Positions 36,568-43,163 of a DNA stretch of 64,000 nt are shown one piece after another. How positions within the stretch are numbered: the first letter of the stretch is position 1; each line of letters opens with the position of its first letter. The stretch comes from Acidiluteibacter sp963716125. GTDB taxonomy: Bacteria > Bacteroidota > Bacteroidia > Flavobacteriales_E > Vicingaceae. The DNA is taken from NCBI GenBank assembly GCA_963716125.1, contig OY970294.1, forward strand, positions 1,922,001-1,986,000. The letters run 5' to 3'. The notes under the pieces were generated by a model. The model was not told where the DNA came from and made no database searches. It saw nothing but the letters and a program-made list of their open reading frames with translations. The position numbers were made by a program, and so were the translations under genes.

Positions 36568-37799
36568 TCGAATAAATTTAATTGTAATGCTTTAGGATTT
36601 GTTTCCAATAAAATATGTTGTTTTAATTTTTGTGGCGTCCAATCTAAAAAATGATGATTGTCTAAAAACCCATTTAAAAAATACTTAGCTCTATTCCAAG
36701 CTAAACCCATTTTTTGAATTTGCTCTACTCTTAATCTTCCAAAGCGTCTGGCATTAACAATTAAATGGGCGGTTTTTACTCCTAATCCTGGCACTCGAAT
36801 CAATTCATACAAACTTGCTTTTTGAATATTTATAGGAAAAAAATGAGGATTTCTAAGTGCCCAAGCGAGCTTAGGGTCAACTTGTAAGTCTAAATGTGGG
36901 TTGGCATCATTTAAAATTTCTTTTGCATCAAATTTATAAAATCGCATCAACCAATCTGCTTGGTAGAGTCGATGTTCTCTTGCTGTGGGCGGACTTAAAA
37001 GAGATGGCAGTCTGCTATCATCACTGATAGGAATGTAAGCTGAAAAATAAACACGTTTCAATTTTTGATTCTTATACAAAGAAGAACTCAGCTGTAATAT
37101 TTGATGATCGGTTTCAGGAGATGCACCAATTACTAATTGAGTACTTTGACCTGCTGCTGCAAACTGTGGGCTATGTTTTACTTTATCAGATTTATATTCC
37201 ACTATTTTATCTTTCAAATAATTCATTGGACTATAAGCATCTGCATAGTTTTTTTCAGGAGCAATTCGTTTTAAACTAATTTCAGAAGGTATTTCTAAAT
37301 TCACACTTAGTCTATCAGCATACAAGCCTGCTTCATGCAAAATTTCAGGACTAGCACCCGGAATCGCTTTAAGGTGAATGTAACCATGAAAATTTTCTTC
37401 TGTTCTCAGTTTTTTAGCAATCCTACACAACCTTTCCATGGTGTAATCAGCATTTTTAAAAATACCTGAACTCAAAAATAAACCTTCAATATAATTTCTT
37501 CGATAAAAATTAATCGTTAAGTCAACCACTTCTTGCACCGTAAAAGCAGTTCGCTCCACATCATTAGATTTTCTTGAAACACAATAAGCGCAATCGAAAA
37601 TGCAATAATTAGTCAATAGAATTTTTAGTAAAGACACACATCTACCATCTGCGGTATAGGTATGACAAATGCCCATTCCTGAAGAGTTTCCCAAACCTTT
37701 TGCAGTGTTCTTTTTTTTAACACCGCTGCTTGAACAACTTACATCATATTTTGCGGCATCGGAAAGGATGGCTAATTTCTCATTTATAGTTTTGCTCAT
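36564..37799 (-). CDS. TIGR03916 radical SAM putative DNA modification/repair protein
   Basis: 411 residues. The radical-SAM iron-sulfur cluster motif CIFDCAYC puts cysteines at 66, 70 and 73. Downstream are GLFLSSGIFKNADYTMERLC and the helix-hairpin-helix DNA-binding motif LIRVPGLGVKTAHLIVNARR near the C-terminus. The combination of radical SAM and HhH is specific for TIGR03916 proteins. First gene of a two-gene operon with TIGR03915. A perfect 11-bp dyad touches its start codon, suggesting regulation at the operator or mRNA level. Confidence 0.9.
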   Translation of the reverse strand: MSKTINEKLAILSDAAKYDVSCSSSGVKKKNTAKGLGNSSGMGICHTYTADGRCVSLLKILLTNYCIFDCAYCVSRKSNDVERTAFTVQEVVDLTINFYRRNYIEGLFLSSGIFKNADYTMERLCRIAKKLRTEENFHGYIHLKAIPGASPEILHEAGLYADRLSVNLEIPSEISLKRIAPEKNYADAYSPMNYLKDKIVEYKSDKVKHSPQFAAAGQSTQLVIGASPETDHQILQLSSSLYKNQKLKRVYFSAYIPISDDSRLPSLLSPPTAREHRLYQADWLMRFYKFDAKEILNDANPHLDLQVDPKLAWALRNPHFFPINIQKASLYELIRVPGLGVKTAHLIVNARRFGRLRVEQIQKMGLAWNRAKYFLNGFLDNHHFLDWTPQKLKQHILLETNPKALQLNLFE

Positions 37800-37826
37800 T
37801 TTATCGTCAGTTTATTGACGATAAAA
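37799..37826 (-). promoter_or_regulatory. Perfect dyad abutting the radical SAM start codon
   Basis: TTTTATCGTCA (37799-37809) and TGACGATAAAA (37816-37826) form an 11-bp perfect inverted repeat with a 6-bp spacer. The left arm shares its first base with the ATG. A half-site TATCGTCAG lies at about 37959-37967 further upstream. It could be a repressor operator or an mRNA hairpin masking the start. Confidence 0.6.
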
Positions 37827-38020
37827 TAGGAATTTTATTTTGATTGGTTTAAGTTTTTTGAAAGGGAAATAAAATAAATAAGGATGAGCTAGAATCAAAT
37901 TAATTTTATCAATGAGAAGTAAAAGTAAATAATTTTAAAGTTAATTATCTGATTTTTATATCGTCAGTAAATATTTAAAAAATAAACCAAAATATTATTT
38001 TCTCATTTAAAATAGATTGT

Positions 38021-38028
38021 TACTTTTG
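38021..38028 (+). promoter_or_regulatory. -7 box upstream of tRNA-Ser(GCU)
   Basis: TACTTTTG, identical to the -7 box of tRNA-Ser(UGA). The tRNA starts 77 bp later, so the precursor would carry a leader, or the box belongs to a longer transcript covering the tRNA cluster. Confidence 0.5.
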
Positions 38029-38104
38029 CTCTCCGTTTGAGAAAATACATTCAGCAAGCGAGCTGAAAATTAAAATATTTGAAATATCATTAAGTTGATT
38101 TTCA

Positions 38105-38191
38105 GGAGGAATGGGTGAGTGGCTGAAACCAGTAGTTTGCTAAACTGCCGAACTCGCAAGGGTTCCGGGGGTTCGAATCCCCCTTCCTCCG
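38105..38191 (+). tRNA. tRNA-Ser: tRNA-Ser(GCU)
   Basis: Acceptor GGAGGAA (38105-38111) pairs with TTCCTCC (38184-38190), discriminator G at 38191. The anticodon GCT is at 38139-38141. A long variable arm and T-arm CGGGGGTTCGAATCCCCC are present. A class II serine tRNA, first in a tRNA region. Confidence 0.95.
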
Positions 38192-38233
38192 CAAAGATAC
38201 TGACAAACAGAGAAAACTGTTTTAAAATTAAAT

Positions 38234-38307
38234 CGGGGTGTAGCGTAGTCCGGTCATCGCGTCCAGTTTAAGACTGGAAGGTCGAAGGGTTCGTTACTAC
38301 CGCCTGA
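38234..38307 (+). pseudogene. Degenerate tRNA-Pro-like copy 1
   Basis: Identical to tRNA-Pro over the 5' acceptor strand and D-arm. The anticodon arm is TCCAG-TTTAAGA-CTGGA (anticodon position TAA instead of TGG). The T-arm reads GAAGGGTTCGTTACTACC and no longer pairs. There is no CACCCCG acceptor strand and no CCA, so it is not a working tRNA. Confidence 0.8.
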
Positions 38308-38345
38308 AAAAATTACAAACAGAGAAAACTGTTTTAAAATTAAAT

Positions 38346-38419
38346 CGGGGTGTAGCGTAGTCCGGTCATCGCGTCCAGTTTAAGACTGGAAGGTCGCAGG
38401 GTTCGTTACTACCGCTTGA
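38346..38419 (+). pseudogene. Degenerate tRNA-Pro-like copy 2
   Basis: As copy 1 with two small changes (GCAGGG for GAAGGG, CGCTTG for CGCCTG). It shares the TCCAG/CTGGA anticodon stem with the ten array tails, not with the intact tRNA-Pro. Confidence 0.8.
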
Positions 38420-38457
38420 AAAAATTACAAACAGAGAAAACTGTTTTAAAATTAAAT

Positions 38458-38535
38458 CGGGGTGTAGCGTAGTCCGGTCATCGCGCCTGCTTTGGGAGCA
38501 GGAGGTCGCAGGTTCGAATCCTGCCACCCCGACCA
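38458..38535 (+). tRNA. tRNA-Pro: tRNA-Pro(UGG)
   Basis: Acceptor CGGGGTG (38458-38464) pairs with CACCCCG (38525-38531), discriminator A and encoded CCA (38533-38535). The anticodon arm CCTGC-TTTGGGA-GCAGG has TGG at 38493-38495 and G37, as in proline tRNAs. It is the only complete member of the array region. Its last 33 nt (T-arm to CCA) recur exactly in every 349-bp unit downstream. Confidence 0.95.
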
Positions 38536-38539
38536 AAAG

Positions 38540-38568
38540 TCTCTAATCGAAAGGTTAGAGATTTTTTT
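38540..38568 (+). terminator. Terminator after tRNA-Pro, repeated in every array unit
   Basis: TCTCTAA (38540-38546) pairs with TTAGAGA (38555-38561) and is followed by eight Ts. The same terminator recurs every 349 bp, so each tRNA-like tail is followed by one and each GIY-YIG gene sits just downstream of one. Confidence 0.8.
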
Positions 38569-38586
38569 TATTAAAAATAACTTCAA

Positions 38587-38820
38587 ATGCCTCACTACGT
38601 TTACATTTTACAGAGTCAAACTTCTGAAAAATATTATTGTGGTGAAACGCAAAATATCCAAGATCGATTAAACAGACACAATTCTGGATTATCCAAATCT
38701 ACAAAATATGGAGTGCCATGGAAATTGTTAAAATTAATTGAGGTTACTGACAGAAGTGAAGCGAGGAAATTAGAAAGCAAGATTAAGAAAATAGGTATCG
38801 GCAGATGGTTGGAGCTATAG
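38587..38820 (+). CDS. Small GIY-YIG nuclease, array copy 1
   Basis: 77 residues, a minimal GIY-YIG domain of the UvrC N-terminal fold. YVYIL (4-8) and YYCGE (16-20) are the two name-giving strands, with Cys replacing Ile in YIG. Arg27 (DRLNR), His31 and Glu63 (ARKLESKIKK) supply the expected catalytic residues, so it could cut DNA with a metal ion. The last codons (GRWLEL and TAG) overlap the 5' part of a tRNA-Pro-like tail. No promoter is evident between the terminator at 38540 and the ATG, so expression may depend on readthrough. Small GIY-YIG genes beside tRNAs are common in Bacteroidota, ten in tandem are not. Confidence 0.85.
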   Translation: MPHYVYILQSQTSEKYYCGETQNIQDRLNRHNSGLSKSTKYGVPWKLLKLIEVTDRSEARKLESKIKKIGIGRWLEL

Positions 38821-38884
38821 TCTGGTCATCGCGTCCAGTTTTAAAACTGGAAGGTCGCAGGTTCGAATCCTGCCACCCCGACCA
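38806..38884 (+). pseudogene. tRNA-Pro-like tail of array unit 1 (repeated every 349 bp)
   Basis: The 3' half (AGGTCGCAGGTTCGAATC through CACCCCGACCA) is identical to tRNA-Pro. The 5' acceptor strand is replaced by the end of the GIY-YIG gene (TGGTTGG does not pair with CACCCCG), and the D-stem is damaged. The anticodon arm is an 18-bp perfect palindrome, TCCAGTTTTAAAACTGGA (38834-38851), leaving an 8-nt loop, so no standard anticodon. Equivalent tails start at 39155, 39504, 39853, 40202, 40551, 40900, 41249, 41598 and 41947. Confidence 0.8.
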
Positions 38885-38935
38885 AAAGTCTCTAATCGAA
38901 AGGTTAGAGATTTTTTTTATTAAAAATAACTTCAA

Positions 38936-39169
38936 ATGCCTCACTACGTTTACATTTTACAGAGTCAAACTTCTGAAAAATATTATTGTGGTGAAACGCA
39001 AAATATCCAAGATCGATTAAACAGACACAATTCTGGATTATCCAAATCTACAAAATATGGAGTGCCATGGAAATTGTTAAAATTAATTGAGGTTACTGAC
39101 AGAAGTGAAGCGAGGAAATTAGAAAGCAAGATTAAGAAAATAGGTATCGGCAGATGGTTGGAGCTATAG
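38936..39169 (+). CDS. Small GIY-YIG nuclease, array copy 2
   Basis: Protein identical to copy 1. Its tRNA-like tail spans about 39155-39233. Confidence 0.83.
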   Translation: MPHYVYILQSQTSEKYYCGETQNIQDRLNRHNSGLSKSTKYGVPWKLLKLIEVTDRSEARKLESKIKKIGIGRWLEL

Positions 39170-39284
39170 TCTGGTCATCGCGTCCAGTTTTAAAACTGGA
39201 AGGTCGCAGGTTCGAATCCTGCCACCCCGACCAAAAGTCTCTAATCGAAAGGTTAGAGATTTTTTTTATTAAAAATAACTTCAA

Positions 39285-39518
39285 ATGCCTCACTACGTTT
39301 ACATTTTACAGAGTCAAACTTCTGAAAAATATTATTGTGGTGAAACGCAAAATATCCAAGATCGATTAAACAGACACAATTCTGGATTATCCAAATCTAC
39401 AAAATATGGAGTGCCATGGAAATTGTTAAAATTAATTGAGGTTACTGACAGAAGTGAAGCGAGGAAATTAGAAAGCAAGATTAAGAAAATAGGTATCGGC
39501 AGATGGTTGGAGCTATAG
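39285..39518 (+). CDS. Small GIY-YIG nuclease, array copy 3
   Basis: Protein identical to copy 1. Its tRNA-like tail spans about 39504-39582. Confidence 0.83.
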   Translation: MPHYVYILQSQTSEKYYCGETQNIQDRLNRHNSGLSKSTKYGVPWKLLKLIEVTDRSEARKLESKIKKIGIGRWLEL

Positions 39519-39633
39519 TCTGGTCATCGCGTCCAGTTTTAAAACTGGAAGGTCGCAGGTTCGAATCCTGCCACCCCGACCAAAAGTCTCTAATCGAAAG
39601 GTTAGAGATTTTTTTTATTAAAAATAACTTCAA

Positions 39634-39867
39634 ATGCCTCACTACGTTTACATTTTACAGAGTCAAACTTCTGAAAAATATTATTGTGGTGAAACGCAAA
39701 ATATCCAAGATCGATTAAACAGACACAATTCTGGATTATCCAAATCTACAAAATATGGAGTGCCATGGAAATTGTTAAAATTAATTGAGGTTACTGACAG
39801 AAGTGAAGCGAGGAAATTAGAAAGCAAGATTAAGAAAATAGGTATCGGCAGATGGTTGGAGCTATAG
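39634..39867 (+). CDS. Small GIY-YIG nuclease, array copy 4
   Basis: Protein identical to copy 1. Its tRNA-like tail spans about 39853-39931. Confidence 0.83.
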   Translation: MPHYVYILQSQTSEKYYCGETQNIQDRLNRHNSGLSKSTKYGVPWKLLKLIEVTDRSEARKLESKIKKIGIGRWLEL

Positions 39868-39982
39868 TCTGGTCATCGCGTCCAGTTTTAAAACTGGAAG
39901 GTCGCAGGTTCGAATCCTGCCACCCCGACCAAAAGTCTCTAATCGAAAGGTTAGAGATTTTTTTTATTAAAAATAACTTCAA

Positions 39983-40216
39983 ATGCCTCACTACGTTTAC
40001 ATTTTACAGAGTCAAACTTCTGAAAAATATTATTGTGGTGAAACGCAAAATATCCAAGATCGATTAAACAGACACAATTCTGGATTATCCAAATCTACAA
40101 AATATGGAGTGCCATGGAAATTGTTAAAATTAATTGAGGTTACTGACAGAAGTGAAGCGAGGAAATTAGAAAGCAAGATTAAGAAAATAGGTATCGGCAG
40201 ATGGTTGGAGCTATAG
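39983..40216 (+). CDS. Small GIY-YIG nuclease, array copy 5
   Basis: Protein identical to copy 1. Its tRNA-like tail spans about 40202-40280. Confidence 0.83.
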   Translation: MPHYVYILQSQTSEKYYCGETQNIQDRLNRHNSGLSKSTKYGVPWKLLKLIEVTDRSEARKLESKIKKIGIGRWLEL

Positions 40217-40331
40217 TCTGGTCATCGCGTCCAGTTTTAAAACTGGAAGGTCGCAGGTTCGAATCCTGCCACCCCGACCAAAAGTCTCTAATCGAAAGGT
40301 TAGAGATTTTTTTTATTAAAAATAACTTCAA

Positions 40332-40565
40332 ATGCCTCACTACGTTTACATTTTACAGAGTCAAACTTCTGAAAAATATTATTGTGGTGAAACGCAAAAT
40401 ATCCAAGATCGATTAAACAGACACAATTCTGGATTATCCAAATCTACAAAATATGGAGTGCCATGGAAATTGTTAAAATTAATTGAGGTTACTGACAGAA
40501 GTGAAGCGAGGAAATTAGAAAGCAAGATTAAGAAAATAGGTATCGGCAGATGGTTGGAGCTATAG
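40332..40565 (+). CDS. Small GIY-YIG nuclease, array copy 6
   Basis: Protein identical to copy 1. Its tRNA-like tail spans about 40551-40629. Confidence 0.83.
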   Translation: MPHYVYILQSQTSEKYYCGETQNIQDRLNRHNSGLSKSTKYGVPWKLLKLIEVTDRSEARKLESKIKKIGIGRWLEL

Positions 40566-40680
40566 TCTGGTCATCGCGTCCAGTTTTAAAACTGGAAGGT
40601 CGCAGGTTCGAATCCTGCCACCCCGACCAAAAGTCTCTAATCGAAAGGTTAGAGATTTTTTTTATTAAAAATAACTTCAA

Positions 40681-40914
40681 ATGCCTCACTACGTTTACAT
40701 TTTACAGAGTCAAACTTCTGAAAAATATTATTGTGGTGAAACGCAAAATATCCAAGATCGATTAAACAGACACAATTCTGGATTATCCAAATCTACAAAA
40801 TATGGAGTGCCATGGAAATTGTTAAAATTAATTGAGGTTACTGACAGAAGTGAAGCGAGGAAATTAGAAAGCAAGATTAAGAAAATAGGTATCGGCAGAT
40901 GGTTGGAGCTATAG
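40681..40914 (+). CDS. Small GIY-YIG nuclease, array copy 7
   Basis: Protein identical to copy 1. Its tRNA-like tail spans about 40900-40978. Confidence 0.83.
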   Translation: MPHYVYILQSQTSEKYYCGETQNIQDRLNRHNSGLSKSTKYGVPWKLLKLIEVTDRSEARKLESKIKKIGIGRWLEL

Positions 40915-41029
40915 TCTGGTCATCGCGTCCAGTTTTAAAACTGGAAGGTCGCAGGTTCGAATCCTGCCACCCCGACCAAAAGTCTCTAATCGAAAGGTTA
41001 GAGATTTTTTTTATTAAAAATAACTTCAA

Positions 41030-41263
41030 ATGCCTCACTACGTTTACATTTTACAGAGTCAAACTTCTGAAAAATATTATTGTGGTGAAACGCAAAATAT
41101 CCAAGATCGATTAAACAGACACAATTCTGGATTATCCAAATCTACAAAATATGGAGTGCCATGGAAATTGTTAAAATTAATTGAGGTTACTGACAGAAGT
41201 GAAGCGAGGAAATTAGAAAGCAAGATTAAGAAAATAGGTATCGGCAGATGGTTGGAGCTATAG
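41030..41263 (+). CDS. Small GIY-YIG nuclease, array copy 8
   Basis: Protein identical to copy 1. Its tRNA-like tail spans about 41249-41327. Confidence 0.83.
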   Translation: MPHYVYILQSQTSEKYYCGETQNIQDRLNRHNSGLSKSTKYGVPWKLLKLIEVTDRSEARKLESKIKKIGIGRWLEL

Positions 41264-41378
41264 TCTGGTCATCGCGTCCAGTTTTAAAACTGGAAGGTCG
41301 CAGGTTCGAATCCTGCCACCCCGACCAAAAGTCTCTAATCGAAAGGTTAGAGATTTTTTTTATTAAAAATAACTTCAA

Positions 41379-41612
41379 ATGCCTCACTACGTTTACATTT
41401 TACAGAGTCAAACTTCTGAAAAATATTATTGTGGTGAAACGCAAAATATCCAAGATCGATTAAACAGACACAATTCTGGATTATCCAAATCTACAAAATA
41501 TGGAGTGCCATGGAAATTGTTAAAATTAATTGAGGTTACTGACAGAAGTGAAGCGAGGAAATTAGAAAGCAAGATTAAGAAAATAGGTATCGGCAGATGG
41601 TTGGAGCTATAG
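41379..41612 (+). CDS. Small GIY-YIG nuclease, array copy 9
   Basis: Protein identical to copy 1. Its tRNA-like tail spans about 41598-41676. Confidence 0.83.
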   Translation: MPHYVYILQSQTSEKYYCGETQNIQDRLNRHNSGLSKSTKYGVPWKLLKLIEVTDRSEARKLESKIKKIGIGRWLEL

Positions 41613-41727
41613 TCTGGTCATCGCGTCCAGTTTTAAAACTGGAAGGTCGCAGGTTCGAATCCTGCCACCCCGACCAAAAGTCTCTAATCGAAAGGTTAGA
41701 GATTTTTTTTATTAAAAATAACTTCAA

Positions 41728-41961
41728 ATGCCTCACTACGTTTACATCTTACAGAGTCAAACTTCTGAAAAATATTATTGTGGTGAAACGCAAAATATCC
41801 AAGATCGATTAAACAGACACAATTCTGGATTATCTAAATCTACAAAATATGGAGTGCCATGGAAATTGTTAAAATTAATTGAGGTTACTGACAGAAGTGA
41901 AGCGAGGAAATTAGAAAGCAAGATTAAGAAAATAGGTATCGGCAGATGGTTGGAGCTATAG
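41728..41961 (+). CDS. Small GIY-YIG nuclease, array copy 10 (terminal)
   Basis: Same protein as copies 1-9, but with two base changes, both synonymous (ATT to ATC in YVYIL, TCC to TCT at a serine). That these are silent suggests the protein sequence has been selected. As the only variant unit, at the distal end, it may be the oldest. Its tail (41947-42025) ends at the array boundary and is followed by a different terminator. Confidence 0.85.
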   Translation: MPHYVYILQSQTSEKYYCGETQNIQDRLNRHNSGLSKSTKYGVPWKLLKLIEVTDRSEARKLESKIKKIGIGRWLEL

Positions 41962-42027
41962 TCTGGTCATCGCGTCCAGTTTTAAAACTGGAAGGTCGCA
42001 GGTTCGAATCCTGCCACCCCGACCAAG

Positions 42028-42061
42028 AAAAGCCTTCAATTGTAAAATTGAAGGCTTTTTT
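42028..42061 (+). terminator. Terminator at the distal array edge
   Basis: AGCCTTCAATT (42031-42041) pairs perfectly with AATTGAAGGCT (42046-42056), followed by Ts. It replaces the TCTCTAA hairpin of the repeat units and probably is the original terminator of the tRNA locus. Confidence 0.82.
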
Positions 42062-42100
42062 GTTTTTCGCAATTTGTGCTTGCACAATAATTGAACGAAA

Positions 42101-42388
42101 AACAAAAAAGACAAAAATCTGTGCATTTCGATACAAAATGAAAGCACCCTGAAGGGTGAATTCATTTCACTCAATGTACTTTTTTAAAGCTTTTCTTGAG
42201 GCAAACCCCATTAAGGATGACCATAGCGCAGCGGAGGTCAACCCTACCACCCGAATCCAGCAATTTACTTCAAACTTACTTGAAAACAAAAAAGACAAAA
42301 AGTGCATTTCGATACAAAATGAAAGCACCCTGAAGAGTGAATTCATTTCACTCAATTTACTTTTTTAAAGCTTTTCTTGAGGCAAACC
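42101..42388. repeat. Pair of roughly 105-bp direct repeats after the array
   Basis: The stretch from AAAAAGACAAAAA through GTGCATTTCGATACAAAATG, AAAGCACCCTGAAG and TTCATTTCACTCAAT to GCTTTTCTTGAGGCAAACC occurs at about 42101-42207 and again at about 42284-42388 with few differences. Between them is a GC-richer piece (GGATGACCATAGCGCAGCGG) of unknown origin. No gene is evident in 42062-42452. TTGTTTTAT and ATAAAACAA near 42400-42437 may form the terminator of the restriction operon. Confidence 0.75.
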
Positions 42389-42452
42389 TGCCACTTCTTT
42401 TGTTTTATGTGTTGAATTTATTCATAAACAATAAAACAAAATTTCAAATAAC

Positions 42453-43163
42453 TTAAGTTAATAACATTTCTAGACGTTCTTTCCATTTTTTCCAGTCAGG
42501 CATAATACTTTCTTGTAATCGATAAAAATCAGCCGTGTGATTGTGGTGAACTAAATGACAAAGTTCATGAATGATAACATATTCAATACAACCTTTTGGC
42601 GCTTTTACTAGTTCAGGATTTAAAATTATTTTACCTAAGCTAGTGCAGCTCCCCCAGCGAGTAGGCATAGTTCTAATTTGTAATTCAGGTGCTTGTACTT
42701 TATACTTTGCAAATAAGAGAAATGTTTGATCTAAGATAGTTCTAAAATGACTTTTTGCCTTTTCTCTGTACCAATTTTCAAGAAGGGTAGATGGAGTTAT
42801 TTGTTTATTTACCGTAATGGTTAACTTTCCTTTAACTAATGTAACTTCATTTACTTTATCTTCTTTTATTTTCAGTTTATACTGTCTGCCTAAATATAAA
42901 TGGGTTTCTCCATTTACAAATTTTCGAGGCGGTGTTAAGGGATAAAAAGAAAGAAACTCATTCTGTTGTTTTAAAATCCAAGGTGCTTTCTTTCTTAACT
43001 TTTCTTTTAATGCTTCATGAGATGTTTCTAAAGGGGCAATCACTTTTACTTTGCAGCTCGGGTATACACGAATTCCAAGAGTCTTTCGATCTTGAAAGTC
43101 TAATTCATACTCTATTGTTTTAGAGCCAAATATAAAGTTTTTTATGAGTGTTTTATTAGACAT
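42453..43163 (-). CDS. YgjP-like M48/SprT-type metallopeptidase (DUF45)
   Basis: 236 residues. The zinc-binding motif HELCHLVHHNHTADFYRL follows IEYVIIHE, with the downstream region MPDWKKWKERLEMLL characteristic of YgjP/DUF45. The N-terminus (ELDFQDRKTLGIRVYPSCKV) is the usual beta sandwich. YgjP-like proteins are frequent companions of type I restriction genes, and this one overlaps the hsdR stop by 8 bp. They may process or degrade HsdR or other partners, which is not established. Last gene of the defence island. Confidence 0.88.
   Translation of the reverse strand: MSNKTLIKNFIFGSKTIEYELDFQDRKTLGIRVYPSCKVKVIAPLETSHEALKEKLRKKAPWILKQQNEFLSFYPLTPPRKFVNGETHLYLGRQYKLKIKEDKVNEVTLVKGKLTITVNKQITPSTLLENWYREKAKSHFRTILDQTFLLFAKYKVQAPELQIRTMPTRWGSCTSLGKIILNPELVKAPKGCIEYVIIHELCHLVHHNHTADFYRLQESIMPDWKKWKERLEMLLT

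Larger units (their letters stand above)
38203..38538 (+). repeat. Three 112-bp tandem repeats carrying tRNA-Pro and two decayed copies
   Basis: Units at 38203-38314, 38315-38426 and 38427-38538 share ACAAACAGAGAAAACTG, TTTTAAAATTAAATCGGGGT and GTAGCGTAGTCCGGTCATCG. They differ in the anticodon arm and T-arm: the first two are degenerate, the third is the intact tRNA-Pro. Confidence 0.88.
38536..42025 (+). repeat. Tandem array of ten 349-bp GIY-YIG/tRNA-tail units
   Basis: Unit n spans 38536+349(n-1) to 38884+349(n-1). Each has a terminator hairpin, a 77-codon GIY-YIG gene and a tRNA-Pro-like 3' tail ending in CCA. By eye the units are identical except for two silent changes in unit 10 (41748 and 41835). 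The first unit directly follows the CCA of intact tRNA-Pro, so the whole array is framed by copies of the tRNA 3' end. Confidence 0.95.

Noticed and set aside
38234..38419. Two functional tRNA genes with anticodon UAA.
   Set aside because: T-arm and acceptor stems do not pair and CCA is missing.
38536..42025. CRISPR array.
   Set aside because: The 349-bp units contain a gene and have no unique spacers.
38805..42152. Open frames of about 70 codons (MVGAIVWSSRPVLKLEGRRF...) repeated with the 349-bp unit.
   Set aside because: They read through the tRNA-like tails and terminators in another frame. The protein resembles translated tRNA sequence, and the two changes in unit 10 are silent only in the GIY-YIG frame.
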